Positions 15,846-25,300 of a stretch of 64,000 nucleotides of DNA are shown in pieces. Positions within the stretch are counted from its first letter, which is position 1; every line of letters begins with the position of its first letter. Both the position numbers and the translations under genes were made by a program. The notes below the pieces were generated by a model. The model had not been told where the DNA came from, ran no database searches, and saw only the letters and a list, made by a program, of their open reading frames with translations. The stretch lies in the NCBI GenBank assembly GCA_024276195.1, contig JAJRXR010000042.1, positions 1 to 64,000 on the forward strand. The letters are read 5' to 3'. This stretch comes from Planctomycetota bacterium. GTDB lineage: Bacteria; Planctomycetota; Phycisphaerae; Phycisphaerales; UBA1924.

Positions 15846-18193
15846 GTAAGTGTCGCTGGATCATGCTTGCCGCCTCGCTCGCGTTGTTTGCGGTCTTGTT
15901 CGGGATTGCCGGGTGCGAAGGCCCCGGTACGGCGCATCGGTCTACAGAGGGGCAGGCGCCTGGAGCCGTGCGACTCAACTCAGTGCCACTGAATCAGAAC
16001 TCATTGGGGGTCACGCAGCGATTTGCATACTCCAGCTCGTACGAGGCGTCGCCGGGGTTTGACCTTCAGTCCACACTTCAAGCCGGTCAGGGCGGATCCA
16101 ACCGTTTTCTGAGGAGATCCGGGCGCGGATCTCTCCGTCTCAATTCTATTACTCCAAATCGCATGAGAATGAGCGGACTGAATGAAGTGGAAGGCGCCCA
16201 TGCAACGGCGACCTCCGAGCTCACGTTGGCTTCTTCTTCCCCCACCGACGAGCTCTGGATTATCGTCCAGCCCGAGACCGCCAGCGCGCCAAAGAGCGGC
16301 GAGGACATCCCCGGCTCGGGCGCCTTTATGACTCGGCTCACGCCGGACGGTGAGCCCGTGCCCGTCCCGCTCGAGCACACGAGCGTGACCGGATCGGTGG
16401 CGGGCTTTGTCGCGAGTGTCAACGTCAAGCAGCGGTTCCACAACCCGTACGAGTCGAAGATTGAGGCGATGTATGTCTTCCCGCTGCCACAGAACGCGGG
16501 CGTCAGCGGGTTCGTGATGACGATCGGCGACCGCCAGATCCGGGGCATCGTCCGCAAGCGGGCCGAGGCGGAGCAGATTTACGCGGCCGCGAAGTCTCAG
16601 GGGCACGTCGCGAGCCTGCTTACGCAGGAGCGAGCGAACATTTGTACGCAGCGCGTCGCCAACATCGAGCCGGGCAAGCGGATCGACGTGGACATCACTT
16701 ACTACAACACGCTGAGCTATATGGACGGCTGGTTTGAGTTCGTCTTCCCGATGGTCGTCGGCCCGCGCTTCAACCCGCCGGTGCTCGCGGCGGCTGGCGG
16801 CGGGATTGGCGCTGTCGCCCGCGGGGCGCCCGGGTCGAGCCGCCAGGGGACGGAGATCCAGTACCTCGCGCCTAACGAGCGTTCCGGGCACGACATCTCG
16901 CTGGAGCTGGTGATCGAGGCGGGCGTGGAGATCGAGGGCGTCAGTTCCGGGTCGCACCGCATTGAGGTGCTCGAGGAATCGGGCTCGAGCGTTCGGGTTC
17001 GGCTGGCCAAGGACGACTCCATCCCGAACCGGGACTTTGTGCTCCGGTACCGCGTCGCGGGGGAGCAGATCAAGCCGGGGCTGATTGTGCAGGCGGACGC
17101 CGATGGTCAGGGGGGGCATATCGCGATGCTGCTCACGCCTCCGAGCGGGCTGAGCGACATCCCCAGGTCGCCGCTCGAGTTGGTTTTCGTGCTTGACTGC
17201 TCGGGCTCGATGAACGGGACGCCGCTGAACCAGGCGAAGGCCGCGATCGAGCGCGCCCTGGAACGGCTGCGCCCGCAGGACTCGTTCCAGATCATTCAGT
17301 TTTCGAACAACGCCTCGGCGCTGGGGAACCGCCCGCTTCAGGCGACAGAGGGCAACATCGCCAGGGGCAAGCGCTACCTCGCGGGCCTGAAGTCCGGCGG
17401 CGGCACCATGATGATCGAGGGTATCAGGGCCGCGCTCGACTTCCCGCACGACCCGGAGCGTCTGCGGTTCGTGGCGTTCCTGACCGACGGGTACATCGGG
17501 AACGAGACCCAGATTCTCGGCGCCATGAACGAGCTTCTTGGCGAGTCGCGCGTGTTCAGCTTCGGGGTCGGATCTGCGCCGAACCGGATGCTGATGGACC
17601 GCATGGCCCGTGTCGGGCGGGGTGTTGCAGCGTATGTGCCCCTGAACCAGCCTGCGGCGCCGGTGATGGACCTGTTCCTCGATCGGGTCGAGCACGCGGC
17701 GATGACGGACATCACGCTCGACTTTGCTGGGCTGAATGTGACAGAGGTTTACCCGCGCCGTCTGCCGGATCTGTTCGTCGGGCGCCCGGTGGTGGCGATC
17801 GCGCGGTACGAGGGGCGGGCCGTTTCGAGTGAGCTGGCGAAGGTGACCGTTCGCGGTCGCACGGGCGGCGTCGCGACCGAGATGCTCGTGACCGGGGCGG
17901 TTGGTCTCGATGATGCGTCCATCTCTGGTCTGGACACCGTCTGGGCCAGACTGAAGATCCGTGACCTTGTTGCGCAGTCTATCGCGGCACACGGCGATTC
18001 TCAGCGGCGTGAGCTGGGCGAAATGGTCGAGAGCGTGGCGCTGAACCACGGGCTCATGTCCGCGTTCACCGCGTTCGTCGCGGTAGATAGCTCGCGCGTC
18101 ACAGAGGGCGAGCATGGCACAACTGTCGGCGTCCCCGTGCCTGTCCCAGAGGGCGTCCGCTACGACACGACCGTCAACTCATCCGGCGGCTGA
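15842..18193 (+). CDS. VIT and von Willebrand factor A domain lipoprotein
   Basis: A 783-residue envelope protein. A signal peptide ends in IAGC (lipobox, Cys at about residue 25). Residues ~170-310 form a VIT domain (GFVASVNVKQRFHNPYE, IEAMYVFPLPQNAGVSGF, IRGIVRKRAEAEQIYAAA). Residues ~440-620 form a VWA domain with MIDAS motif DCSGS in FVFVLDCSGSMNG and the later TDGYIGNE. VIT-VWA proteins bind metal and partners at the cell surface, often in adhesion. It is the last gene of the ECF sigma operon, and its start overlaps the cohesin-like gene by 4 nt. A surface-sensing or adhesion role is likely, but the ligand is unknown. Confidence 0.92.
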   Translation: MSKCRWIMLAASLALFAVLFGIAGCEGPGTAHRSTEGQAPGAVRLNSVPLNQNSLGVTQRFAYSSSYEASPGFDLQSTLQAGQGGSNRFLRRSGRGSLRLNSITPNRMRMSGLNEVEGAHATATSELTLASSSPTDELWIIVQPETASAPKSGEDIPGSGAFMTRLTPDGEPVPVPLEHTSVTGSVAGFVASVNVKQRFHNPYESKIEAMYVFPLPQNAGVSGFVMTIGDRQIRGIVRKRAEAEQIYAAAKSQGHVASLLTQERANICTQRVANIEPGKRIDVDITYYNTLSYMDGWFEFVFPMVVGPRFNPPVLAAAGGGIGAVARGAPGSSRQGTEIQYLAPNERSGHDISLELVIEAGVEIEGVSSGSHRIEVLEESGSSVRVRLAKDDSIPNRDFVLRYRVAGEQIKPGLIVQADADGQGGHIAMLLTPPSGLSDIPRSPLELVFVLDCSGSMNGTPLNQAKAAIERALERLRPQDSFQIIQFSNNASALGNRPLQATEGNIARGKRYLAGLKSGGGTMMIEGIRAALDFPHDPERLRFVAFLTDGYIGNETQILGAMNELLGESRVFSFGVGSAPNRMLMDRMARVGRGVAAYVPLNQPAAPVMDLFLDRVEHAAMTDITLDFAGLNVTEVYPRRLPDLFVGRPVVAIARYEGRAVSSELAKVTVRGRTGGVATEMLVTGAVGLDDASISGLDTVWARLKIRDLVAQSIAAHGDSQRRELGEMVESVALNHGLMSAFTAFVAVDSSRVTEGEHGTTVGVPVPVPEGVRYDTTVNSSGG

Positions 18194-18544
18194 GCAGCTC
18201 TTGATATGGATTGGCTGTGCGTTTGCAGTTGCGGCTGCAATGGCGCGAGGTGTGTGAACGCCTATGTCGTGTCTGACGGCTCGAATGTTCGGCGCATGAG
18301 CGGGGATTTGCTGTATTTGGTTGGCGGCGAAGATGTGCTCCGCAGACGCCGCGCAAGTGCGGCGCTGGCGCGCCGCTGTCGGCGGTCATTACCGCGAGGC
18401 AGACGCACGAGTCCAAGAGCGACGAGACGGCGATCGATGCACAGATTTGCAGCAGCAGGCCCGAATTGATGCGAGAAATGAGCCTTCGGCCGGGGTTTTG
18501 GGGCGCCACGGGGATCTTTCGGATGAAGCTGATACTCTGCTTTC
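18194..18544. other. Intergenic region, no gene seen
   Basis: These 351 bp between two plus-strand operons hold only short, compositionally poor frames. No clear terminator hairpin with T-run follows the VIT-VWA stop, and no convincing promoter was found, though the promoter of the ECF sigma gene at 18545 must lie here. Confidence 0.5.
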
Positions 18545-19108
18545 ATGGAGGAGTGGCCTGTAGATGTCCAATGTACGGGGGATGTTGTTGAGCTGGTCTA
18601 TGCGGACTTGCGCGCGATCGCCGCTCGATACATGCAGAGTGAACGAGCCGAGCACACGCTCTCGCCGACGGCGCTTGTGCACGAGGCGTGGGTACGCCTG
18701 GATGATCAGCGGCGCGCTCACTGGAATGGCGCCGCTCACTTCCGCGCCGTCGCGTCAATCGTCATGCGTCGTGTGCTTGTTGATCACGCGGTCCGACGGG
18801 GCACGGCGAAGCGCGGGGGGGGGCGGGTGTCCATAACACTCGGCGCCGTGGAGACGGAGGCGGAGACGAGTCCGATCGACATCATCGCGCTCGATGATGC
18901 GCTGCGCCGGCTTGCGAGCATGGACCCAACTCAGGCGAGAATCGTTGAGCTCCGATTCTTCGGGTGTTTGACCAACAAGCAGACCAGCGAGTTGCTCGGC
19001 ATATCCACGCGAACAGCGGAGCGTGAGTGGAGGTCGGCCCGCGCCTGGCTATTGGCACAGATCAACGGCGAGCCACTCGGCGGGCGATCCCCGGCGGACG
19101 AAGGATGA
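18545..19108 (+). CDS. ECF sigma factor of the planctomycete-type family
   Basis: A 187-residue ECF sigma factor of the group common in planctomycetes and acidobacteria (the 'sig-70, TIGR02999-like' type). Region 2 has the diagnostic LVYADLRAIAARYM, HTLSPTALVHEAWVRL and AHFRAVASIVMRRVLVDHA. Region 4 has MDPTQARIVELRFFGCLTNK and the HTH ELLGISTRTAEREWRSARAWL. Its stop overlaps the start of a Ser/Thr kinase gene by 4 nt (ATGA). Such ECF-kinase pairs are known in planctomycetes, and the kinase is expected to control the sigma factor's activity, replacing an anti-sigma factor. Confidence 0.95.
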   Translation: MEEWPVDVQCTGDVVELVYADLRAIAARYMQSERAEHTLSPTALVHEAWVRLDDQRRAHWNGAAHFRAVASIVMRRVLVDHAVRRGTAKRGGGRVSITLGAVETEAETSPIDIIALDDALRRLASMDPTQARIVELRFFGCLTNKQTSELLGISTRTAEREWRSARAWLLAQINGEPLGGRSPADEG

Positions 19109-21474
19109 AAACTCCAACGCCGGAGCAGTGGGTCACGATTAAGTCGCTCTTTGACGGAGCACTTCACGCCAAGCCCTCGGAACGGGAAGCGTACCTCGTT
19201 GGGTCCTCCTGCGAGCCCGTGGTGATTGCGGAAGTGAAGAGAATGCTGGCGGAGGACGCGGCCGGGGACCTAGCTTCCGTCCTCGGTCCCGACGGGCTTG
19301 CGAGCATGGCGGCGCGTCTGGTTGCCGATGAAGAGATGTTCACAGCCGGAGACAAGGTCGGGCAGTTCGAGGTTCTCGGCGAGTTGGGGCGTGGAGGCAT
19401 GGGCATCGTGTACCGAGCCCGACAGCAGTATCCCCCGCGAGAGGTAGCGTTGAAGGTCATCCGTCCTGAGGCTGTTTCGCAAGCCGGTCTCCGCCGGTTC
19501 GAACGAGAATCTGAGTTGTTGGCTCGCCTGAATCACGCGGGTATCGCCCGGATCTATGGGGCAGGTGTTGTTGATACGCCGGGCGGGCGACGCCCATTCT
19601 TTGCGATGGAGCTCGTCACTGGATTGCCGATCTCGGAATACATCTGTCGTCACACGCCCCCGATCAAGGAGCGGCTGGAACTGCTCGCCAGAGTGTGTGA
19701 CGCGGCCCACCACGCCCATCAGAAGGGGGTAATCCACCGCGACTTGAAGCCATCCAACGTGCTGGTGGATGAGACTGGCCAGCCGCGGATCATCGATTTT
19801 GGTGTCGCGGGCGAAATCGACGCTCAGTCCATGGCGACCATGCTCACCACTGAAATCGGCGTGCTCGGCACACTGGTCTACATGAGCCCTGAGCAGTTGA
19901 GCAACTCGGGCGGGGCGCCGGACACACGCACGGATGTGTACGCGTTGGGCGTGATGGCGTACGAGGTTTTATCAGGTCATGCGGCGTTCGACGTGCGCGG
20001 GTCCGGGCTCGCCGCCGCGATCCACACGATCGAGCGGCAGACGCCCGTGGCGCTGGGCAATCGTGACCGTCGCCTGCGCGGGGATATCGAGACGGTCGTC
20101 GCGAAGGCGATGGCGCGGGATCGGTCGAGGCGGTACGGGGCGGCGTCGGACTTTGCGGCGGATCTGCGTCGGTGCATCACGCACGAGGCGATCCTCGCAC
20201 GCCCCCCGTCGGTTGTGTACCAGGCCAGGATGTTTGCGCGTCGGAACAAAGCTCTTGTTGGCGGTATGGTCGCGGTGACGTTGGCCGTATCGGTCGGTGT
20301 CGGCGGGGTTGCTTGGCAGTCAAAGCAGACACGCCGGCAGGTCGCGATGCGAGACCTGGCGTTTCGGTTATCGACCGGGTCCCCGGTCATGACGAAAACA
20401 GGATCGAGAGAAGCCAGGCGTGCTGATCTTCAGACCGTCTCCGCCTGGTTGATGGGCGCCTCGTCGTTGCCGGCGCCCCTCAAGATGTCGCTGAGCAGAT
20501 CGGTGGCGGATCGGCTCATCACCTATGGCGACTCCGAGGAAGCTGCGGCGTTGTACGGCAACGCGCGCCGCCTGCTCCCTGAGTCGGGGGTACAGCAAGT
20601 CTTCATGGCGATGCGCCTTGAGGATTCCCAGGCCGACGCGCTTCGGAGATCGGGTGATCCGTGGGCGAGTGTGCGGATCACCCAAGAAGCCCTGGCGCGA
20701 GACTCTCGGGCGACTGCCCCCGATCAGCTCGACGACGATGGCTCAAGAGCCCACGGCATCCGACGCGCCAAGCTCAGCCTGGCACAGGCGCGGTCGCTGC
20801 ATGAACTCGGGCGGCTGGACGAGGCTGAGCGGATTCTGCGTGAGATTCTCCCGGAGCTCGAGCGCCTCCAGAGCGTCAGCCCGCCCGACAACCAGTGGGA
20901 TGTGCTGGCGACCAAGATCGCGCTCGCACGGGTACTGGTGGATCTCGGGCCTGAAACCGCGGGCGAGGGGCTCGCCTTGGTGAACGAGGTTTTCGCGATC
21001 GACGCGGCGCGTGCCCACCCGAGCCAGATTGATTACACGGATTCGTTCGCGCTCCTCCGCGGGATCATGGGCGAGGCGATGCTCGTGCTGGGCAGTCCGG
21101 TCCAGGCGGAAGAGCTGTTCCGGGCGGCGCTCGGGGCGCTCAGGAGGAACAACCGGAGCGATCACCCGAGCGTGCTTCGCTGCGAGAACGCGCTCGGGCG
21201 GGCGCTGCTCGAGCTGGGGCGGACGGCGGAGGGCGAGCCACTGTTGCGAGCCGCAGCCGAGGGGATGGAGCGCCAGTACCCGGGGCACTGGCGGGGGTGG
21301 GTGTACAGCGCGGACTTGGGACGGGCGCTCGCAGAACTCGGGCAAAACGACGAGGCCAGCGAGCGATTGACACGGGCTCGGGATGCTCTGCGTGTCTTTG
21401 GCGAGGGGGATCGGCGATATGTCGAGACAGAGCGGGCGATCGATACGCTCTCGCAAGGCGCGGGGGCGCCCTAG
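19105..21474 (+). CDS. Membrane Ser/Thr protein kinase with C-terminal TPR domain
   Basis: A 789-residue kinase. A ~85-residue N-terminal extension leads to a Hanks-type kinase domain at ~88-360: GELGRGGMGIVY (Gly loop), catalytic Lys117 in VALKV, HRDLKPSN with Asp213, DFG at 231-233, and the MSPEQ activation-segment motif. A membrane helix lies at about 383-405 (LVGGMVAVTLAVSVGVGGVAW). Residues ~430-780 are helical repeats of TPR type (RSLHELGRLDEAERILREIL, ALGRALLELGRTAEGEPLL). The start ATG overlaps the sigma gene's stop. It probably senses an outside or protein signal through its TPR part and phosphorylates the sigma factor or a partner. The TPR half faces the periplasm if topology is standard. 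Confidence 0.94.
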   Translation: MKTPTPEQWVTIKSLFDGALHAKPSEREAYLVGSSCEPVVIAEVKRMLAEDAAGDLASVLGPDGLASMAARLVADEEMFTAGDKVGQFEVLGELGRGGMGIVYRARQQYPPREVALKVIRPEAVSQAGLRRFERESELLARLNHAGIARIYGAGVVDTPGGRRPFFAMELVTGLPISEYICRHTPPIKERLELLARVCDAAHHAHQKGVIHRDLKPSNVLVDETGQPRIIDFGVAGEIDAQSMATMLTTEIGVLGTLVYMSPEQLSNSGGAPDTRTDVYALGVMAYEVLSGHAAFDVRGSGLAAAIHTIERQTPVALGNRDRRLRGDIETVVAKAMARDRSRRYGAASDFAADLRRCITHEAILARPPSVVYQARMFARRNKALVGGMVAVTLAVSVGVGGVAWQSKQTRRQVAMRDLAFRLSTGSPVMTKTGSREARRADLQTVSAWLMGASSLPAPLKMSLSRSVADRLITYGDSEEAAALYGNARRLLPESGVQQVFMAMRLEDSQADALRRSGDPWASVRITQEALARDSRATAPDQLDDDGSRAHGIRRAKLSLAQARSLHELGRLDEAERILREILPELERLQSVSPPDNQWDVLATKIALARVLVDLGPETAGEGLALVNEVFAIDAARAHPSQIDYTDSFALLRGIMGEAMLVLGSPVQAEELFRAALGALRRNNRSDHPSVLRCENALGRALLELGRTAEGEPLLRAAAEGMERQYPGHWRGWVYSADLGRALAELGQNDEASERLTRARDALRVFGEGDRRYVETERAIDTLSQGAGAP

Positions 21475-22193
21475 CGCCTCGGGCACTGGCGCCGGCGGCG
21501 CCCTGCCAGTATTCCACAGGACATGACCAACACGACCGCGCCGCCAGGAGCGGGCGTCACCCACCTGCCCCGGTGAACGCCGACGCCGGGGTGAGCCTCT
21601 TGGATGATATCGAACTGGAAGCCGTCGCCCCCGCCGTGCCACCAGAACGTGCCGGCGGAGGAGAGCTCGAGGTTATCGATATCGACGGAGAGCGCGCCCG
21701 GGCCGCCTGCGACGGGGGTGAAGAGGGCGTCGGCGAAGACGTTGATGCTGGAATCGAACGTGCCCTGGAACAGGCCGTCGTCGTTCCACTCGTGTTGGAG
21801 CGTCATGGAGCCGAGCGAGCTGATGTCCGAGTCGAGCGAGAGGGTGACGTCGAAGAGCAGGCCGCCGATGTCGATCGGCTCGATGCCCCTGAGTTCGAGG
21901 ACGACCAACTCGATGTCGATCGTGTCAAAGGTCCCGTCGAGCGGGGAACCGTCCCACGGGTTGCCGCCCTGGGTGGGGAAGTTGACGTCGTCCAGGCGGC
22001 GGATGACGGTGTCCCAGAGGTTGCCGTCGAAGGGGTTGCCGAGGAAGTTGACGATGCCGATGGGGCCGCCGAAGTCGAACCAGGTTCCGTCGAGGGTCTG
22101 GATGAAGTCGTCGTCGGCGGAGACATCGTCGGCGAAGGCGGGGGCGGTGAGGGTGGCGGCGGTCGCTGCGAGGAGGATGTGTTTGAAACGCAT
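21471..22193 (-). CDS. Secreted protein with PEP-CTERM-like sorting tail
   Basis: A 240-residue exported protein with signal peptide (residues 1-21, LLAATAATLTAPAFA) and an acidic, Asp/Gly-rich beta body. The C-terminus has the order of a PEP-CTERM tail: a TPAPGG motif near residue 210, a hydrophobic helix (AVVLVMSCGILAG) and a basic end (RRRRQCPRR). In related planctomycetes such tails are cut by an exosortase-type enzyme and the protein is delivered to the envelope or matrix. No exosortase is in the window. The body matches nothing I recognise. It converges with the kinase gene, overlapping it by 4 nt tail to tail. Confidence 0.8.
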   Translation of the reverse strand: MRFKHILLAATAATLTAPAFADDVSADDDFIQTLDGTWFDFGGPIGIVNFLGNPFDGNLWDTVIRRLDDVNFPTQGGNPWDGSPLDGTFDTIDIELVVLELRGIEPIDIGGLLFDVTLSLDSDISSLGSMTLQHEWNDDGLFQGTFDSSINVFADALFTPVAGGPGALSVDIDNLELSSAGTFWWHGGGDGFQFDIIQEAHPGVGVHRGRWVTPAPGGAVVLVMSCGILAGRRRRQCPRR

Positions 22194-22370
22194 GGTTTGC
22201 TCCTTGTCTCAGATCCGTTGGATACTGCGTTGCTTCGTTCGCTCAATCATGGAGAAGCCTGCGTCGTCTCCTACGGCGCCCGGCAATCCCGTCCTGAAGA
22301 GCCACCGAGATCACGAGACCGATCTCGGCGGCGCGGGGCATGGCAGGCCGAGATCTCGATTCCAGCCCGC

Positions 22371-25300
22371 CTACCCCTTGGAGCCGAGGACTCTGATAGA
22401 CTCCGAACTTGTTCGCTGCGGCAAGATATCTCGATCAACAGGTTCTTTCTTAGGTGGTTCTTTGCTCGTATAGCCTTTATACACATACCCAATTTTGCAG
22501 CAGCATCTTACTTTATAATATAGTTTCGTAGCGCCGAGCACTTTGAGAGGAGTTCCCAGGTCAAGACGGCAGATAATCGCATCCCTTGCTCGCGGACCCT
22601 TTCGGCACGGTGTTCCACCCTTCTTGATCCGTTTGCCCTTAAAAGTGTGTCCCTTCCGGGTGTACACAACCTCTGTCTCTGCTCCGGATTGACCCGAGGG
22701 CGAGGTGTCAGTTTGGCTAAGGCCGTAGGGATCGCTCCGTGACTCTGGGTTCGATCCCGCGAGTGTGAAGCCGTTCCCGTGATTTCCGAGATCTCCCCAT
22801 ACCCCGATCGTGTCCCGCGTCGTAAACCGCCCGGCGACAGGGTCGAGATACCGTGTCCGGTAGTAGTACCACCCCGTCTCCGTATCGAGTCGGCGCCCCG
22901 TGAACAGGTATGGATTCCCAACCCCCGACGGATCTCCCGGCGGCTCGACCGCCACGGTCGGGTCATCGGGATTGACCGGCTGGCCGTAGTCCGCGTACTC
23001 GTACCGCTCGACGACAGCGCCGGCGGCATCCGTCAGCGCCATGACGTTGTACAGCTCGTCCGTGTGGTAGTAGAAGTCGCTCCCGGCGCGGCGCATGGTC
23101 AGGGCTTCGTCGATGTAGAGGCCGTAGACGTAGGTTGCTTCCTCGGCGCCGAGCTCGTTTTGCTCCTCGTGGACTTGCCAGCCGCAGTAGAAGTAGCGGG
23201 TCTCGTCGGGGCCGGCGGCGGCGGCGTCGGCGTCCACGGTTCGCCGGATGCGCCTGCCGAGGGCGTCGTAGGCGTAGGTGTGGCGCTGGCCCAGGATCAG
23301 GTCATTGAACTCGACCATCTGGTTGCGGTAGTCGTACATGATCTCCGCGGCTACGGCGGCGGCGGCGCCTGCGCCATTGCCGCCCGGGGCTCCCGGGGCG
23401 GGCGAGTTCAGGATCCGAGTGATCAGATCCTGTACATCGAGAGCGTCAACCAGCCCGTCGGCGTTGACGTCCGCCCGCCCCGGACCCCTGCGTGCGCCCC
23501 CCCCACTCCCCGCACTCCCCCCCCGCAGGAGAAGGTCCGGTTGCATGAGCGAGAGCAGGGCCTGGAGGTCCATGATGTCGAGAACGCCGTTGGCGTCGAG
23601 ATCGCCGGTGACGGCGAGGATTCGGACGAGGTTGCCGTTCTCGTCGTACTCTCGGCTGTCGAACGGCGTGTCGGTGTACTGGTTGACGGGGCAGTCCGCC
23701 GGAAGGGGCGCCGTCGAATCCAGGGCGTATGTGCCGGGATCGATCTCACCCGTGACTTCCAAGCGGTTGCCGACGCCGTCGAGGGTGTACCAGGTATCGC
23801 GGACCTGCACGGGGTCGAGCGGGTCGGTCTGGTCGGTGACAAGGGTGTGTTCGAGTCGGTAGATCGAGTCGTAGGTGTAGTCGTGGCGCAGGCGCGGCCC
23901 GCCCGCGCGGATGTCCTCACGCCGGGTCTTGTTGTACATGCGATCCCATGTGTAGGTCCGGTCGTCGATGACGCTGGTGTCGGCGATGCGGGTGTGTGAG
24001 GTGCGGACGATGCGTTTGACGGCAAAGTCGCCGGCAATGGCGGGGGCGCCGGTGAAACCGTCGTAGGTGTATTCGGCGCGGGTTCCGTTGCCATAGCCGC
24101 GGCGTTCGACGCGCCCGGGTCCGATGTAGTCGTACTCGGCGATCAGGCCGGTCGAGGCGTCTGATACAACCTTCATCCGCTCGAGTTCGTCGAACGCGCA
24201 GTCGATGGTGCGCCCGCTGGGGTAGATGCACTGGGTCTGGTTGCCGACGCCGTCGAAGACGCAGGTAGTGGTCTGCCCGTTGAGGGTTTCGCTCGTGACG
24301 TGGGAGAGAGAGTCGTGGGCGCGGACGACGACCGAGTCGTCGTCCGCGGCTTCCACAACTCTGGAGAGGCCGTCAAAGGCGTAGGTCTCGAGTGTGGTGT
24401 CGTCCGAGACGGTGGGACCCGGGATCACGCTCTTTGAGATGAGCCGGTTGTTGAGGTCGTAGACGCACTCGGTCTCGCTCAGGTTGGCGTCCATGGTGTG
24501 GATGCGGTTGTCGTGGGCGTCGTAGGCGTAGAGATGGACGGTGGAGTCGGCGTAGGTCTCGCTGACCATGCGGTTGAGCGCGTCGTATGCGTAGTGCGTG
24601 CCGTTGGCGTTGTCGTCGGTCTGGGAGGTGAGGCGGGAGGTGTCGTCCCAGGTCTGGCGGGTGACGATGTCCGGCTCGGCGTTGGGCGTCTCGCAGTCGT
24701 CCGAGGGCGTGCCCGCGGCGGCGACGCCGTCGTTAAGGTCGTAGACGGTTGTGATGAGGCGGTTGATGCCGTCGTAAACGTAGCGGGTTCGGTTGCCCAG
24801 TGCGTCGTCTGTCCTCGTCAGGTTGTCACGTGAGTCGTAGAGGGAGCGGTTGACATTGCCGATGTTGTCGGTTGTCGAAGTCGTTCGGTCGAGGCCGTCG
24901 TAGGTGATGTGCGTCAAAAAGACCTGGGCTGGGGCACCGAGGTCGGACAGCTCGATCTCGATAATCCGCGTGACGTTTGAGTTGGCATCATAGAGGTATT
25001 CGACCGTATTGCCCAGCGCATCGGTCTCGATGAGAACCCGGTTGGCTGTGTCGTAGGTGGTGAAGGAGGCGTGGTTGTTGTCGTTGGTGACCTGCAGGGC
25101 CTGGGAGTTCTGGCTCCAGGCGGTGAGGGCGCTCGAGAGGCCATCAAGGATGGGCGTCTGGGTTTCGGTATCGAAGAACTGGGTGTCCTGGCGGACGGGA
25201 CGGTCCATGGGGTCGTAGAAGGCCATGGACTCGGAGAGGCGGATGTTGCCCGCGACTCCTTGGGCATCGATCAGCTCGCCAGAGGTTTGTATCGCGAATG

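Noticed and set aside
16001..18115. 704-codon minus-strand frame opposite the VIT-VWA gene
   Set aside because: It is an antisense shadow made long by high GC. The plus frame has clear VIT and VWA motifs and overlaps its operon partner.
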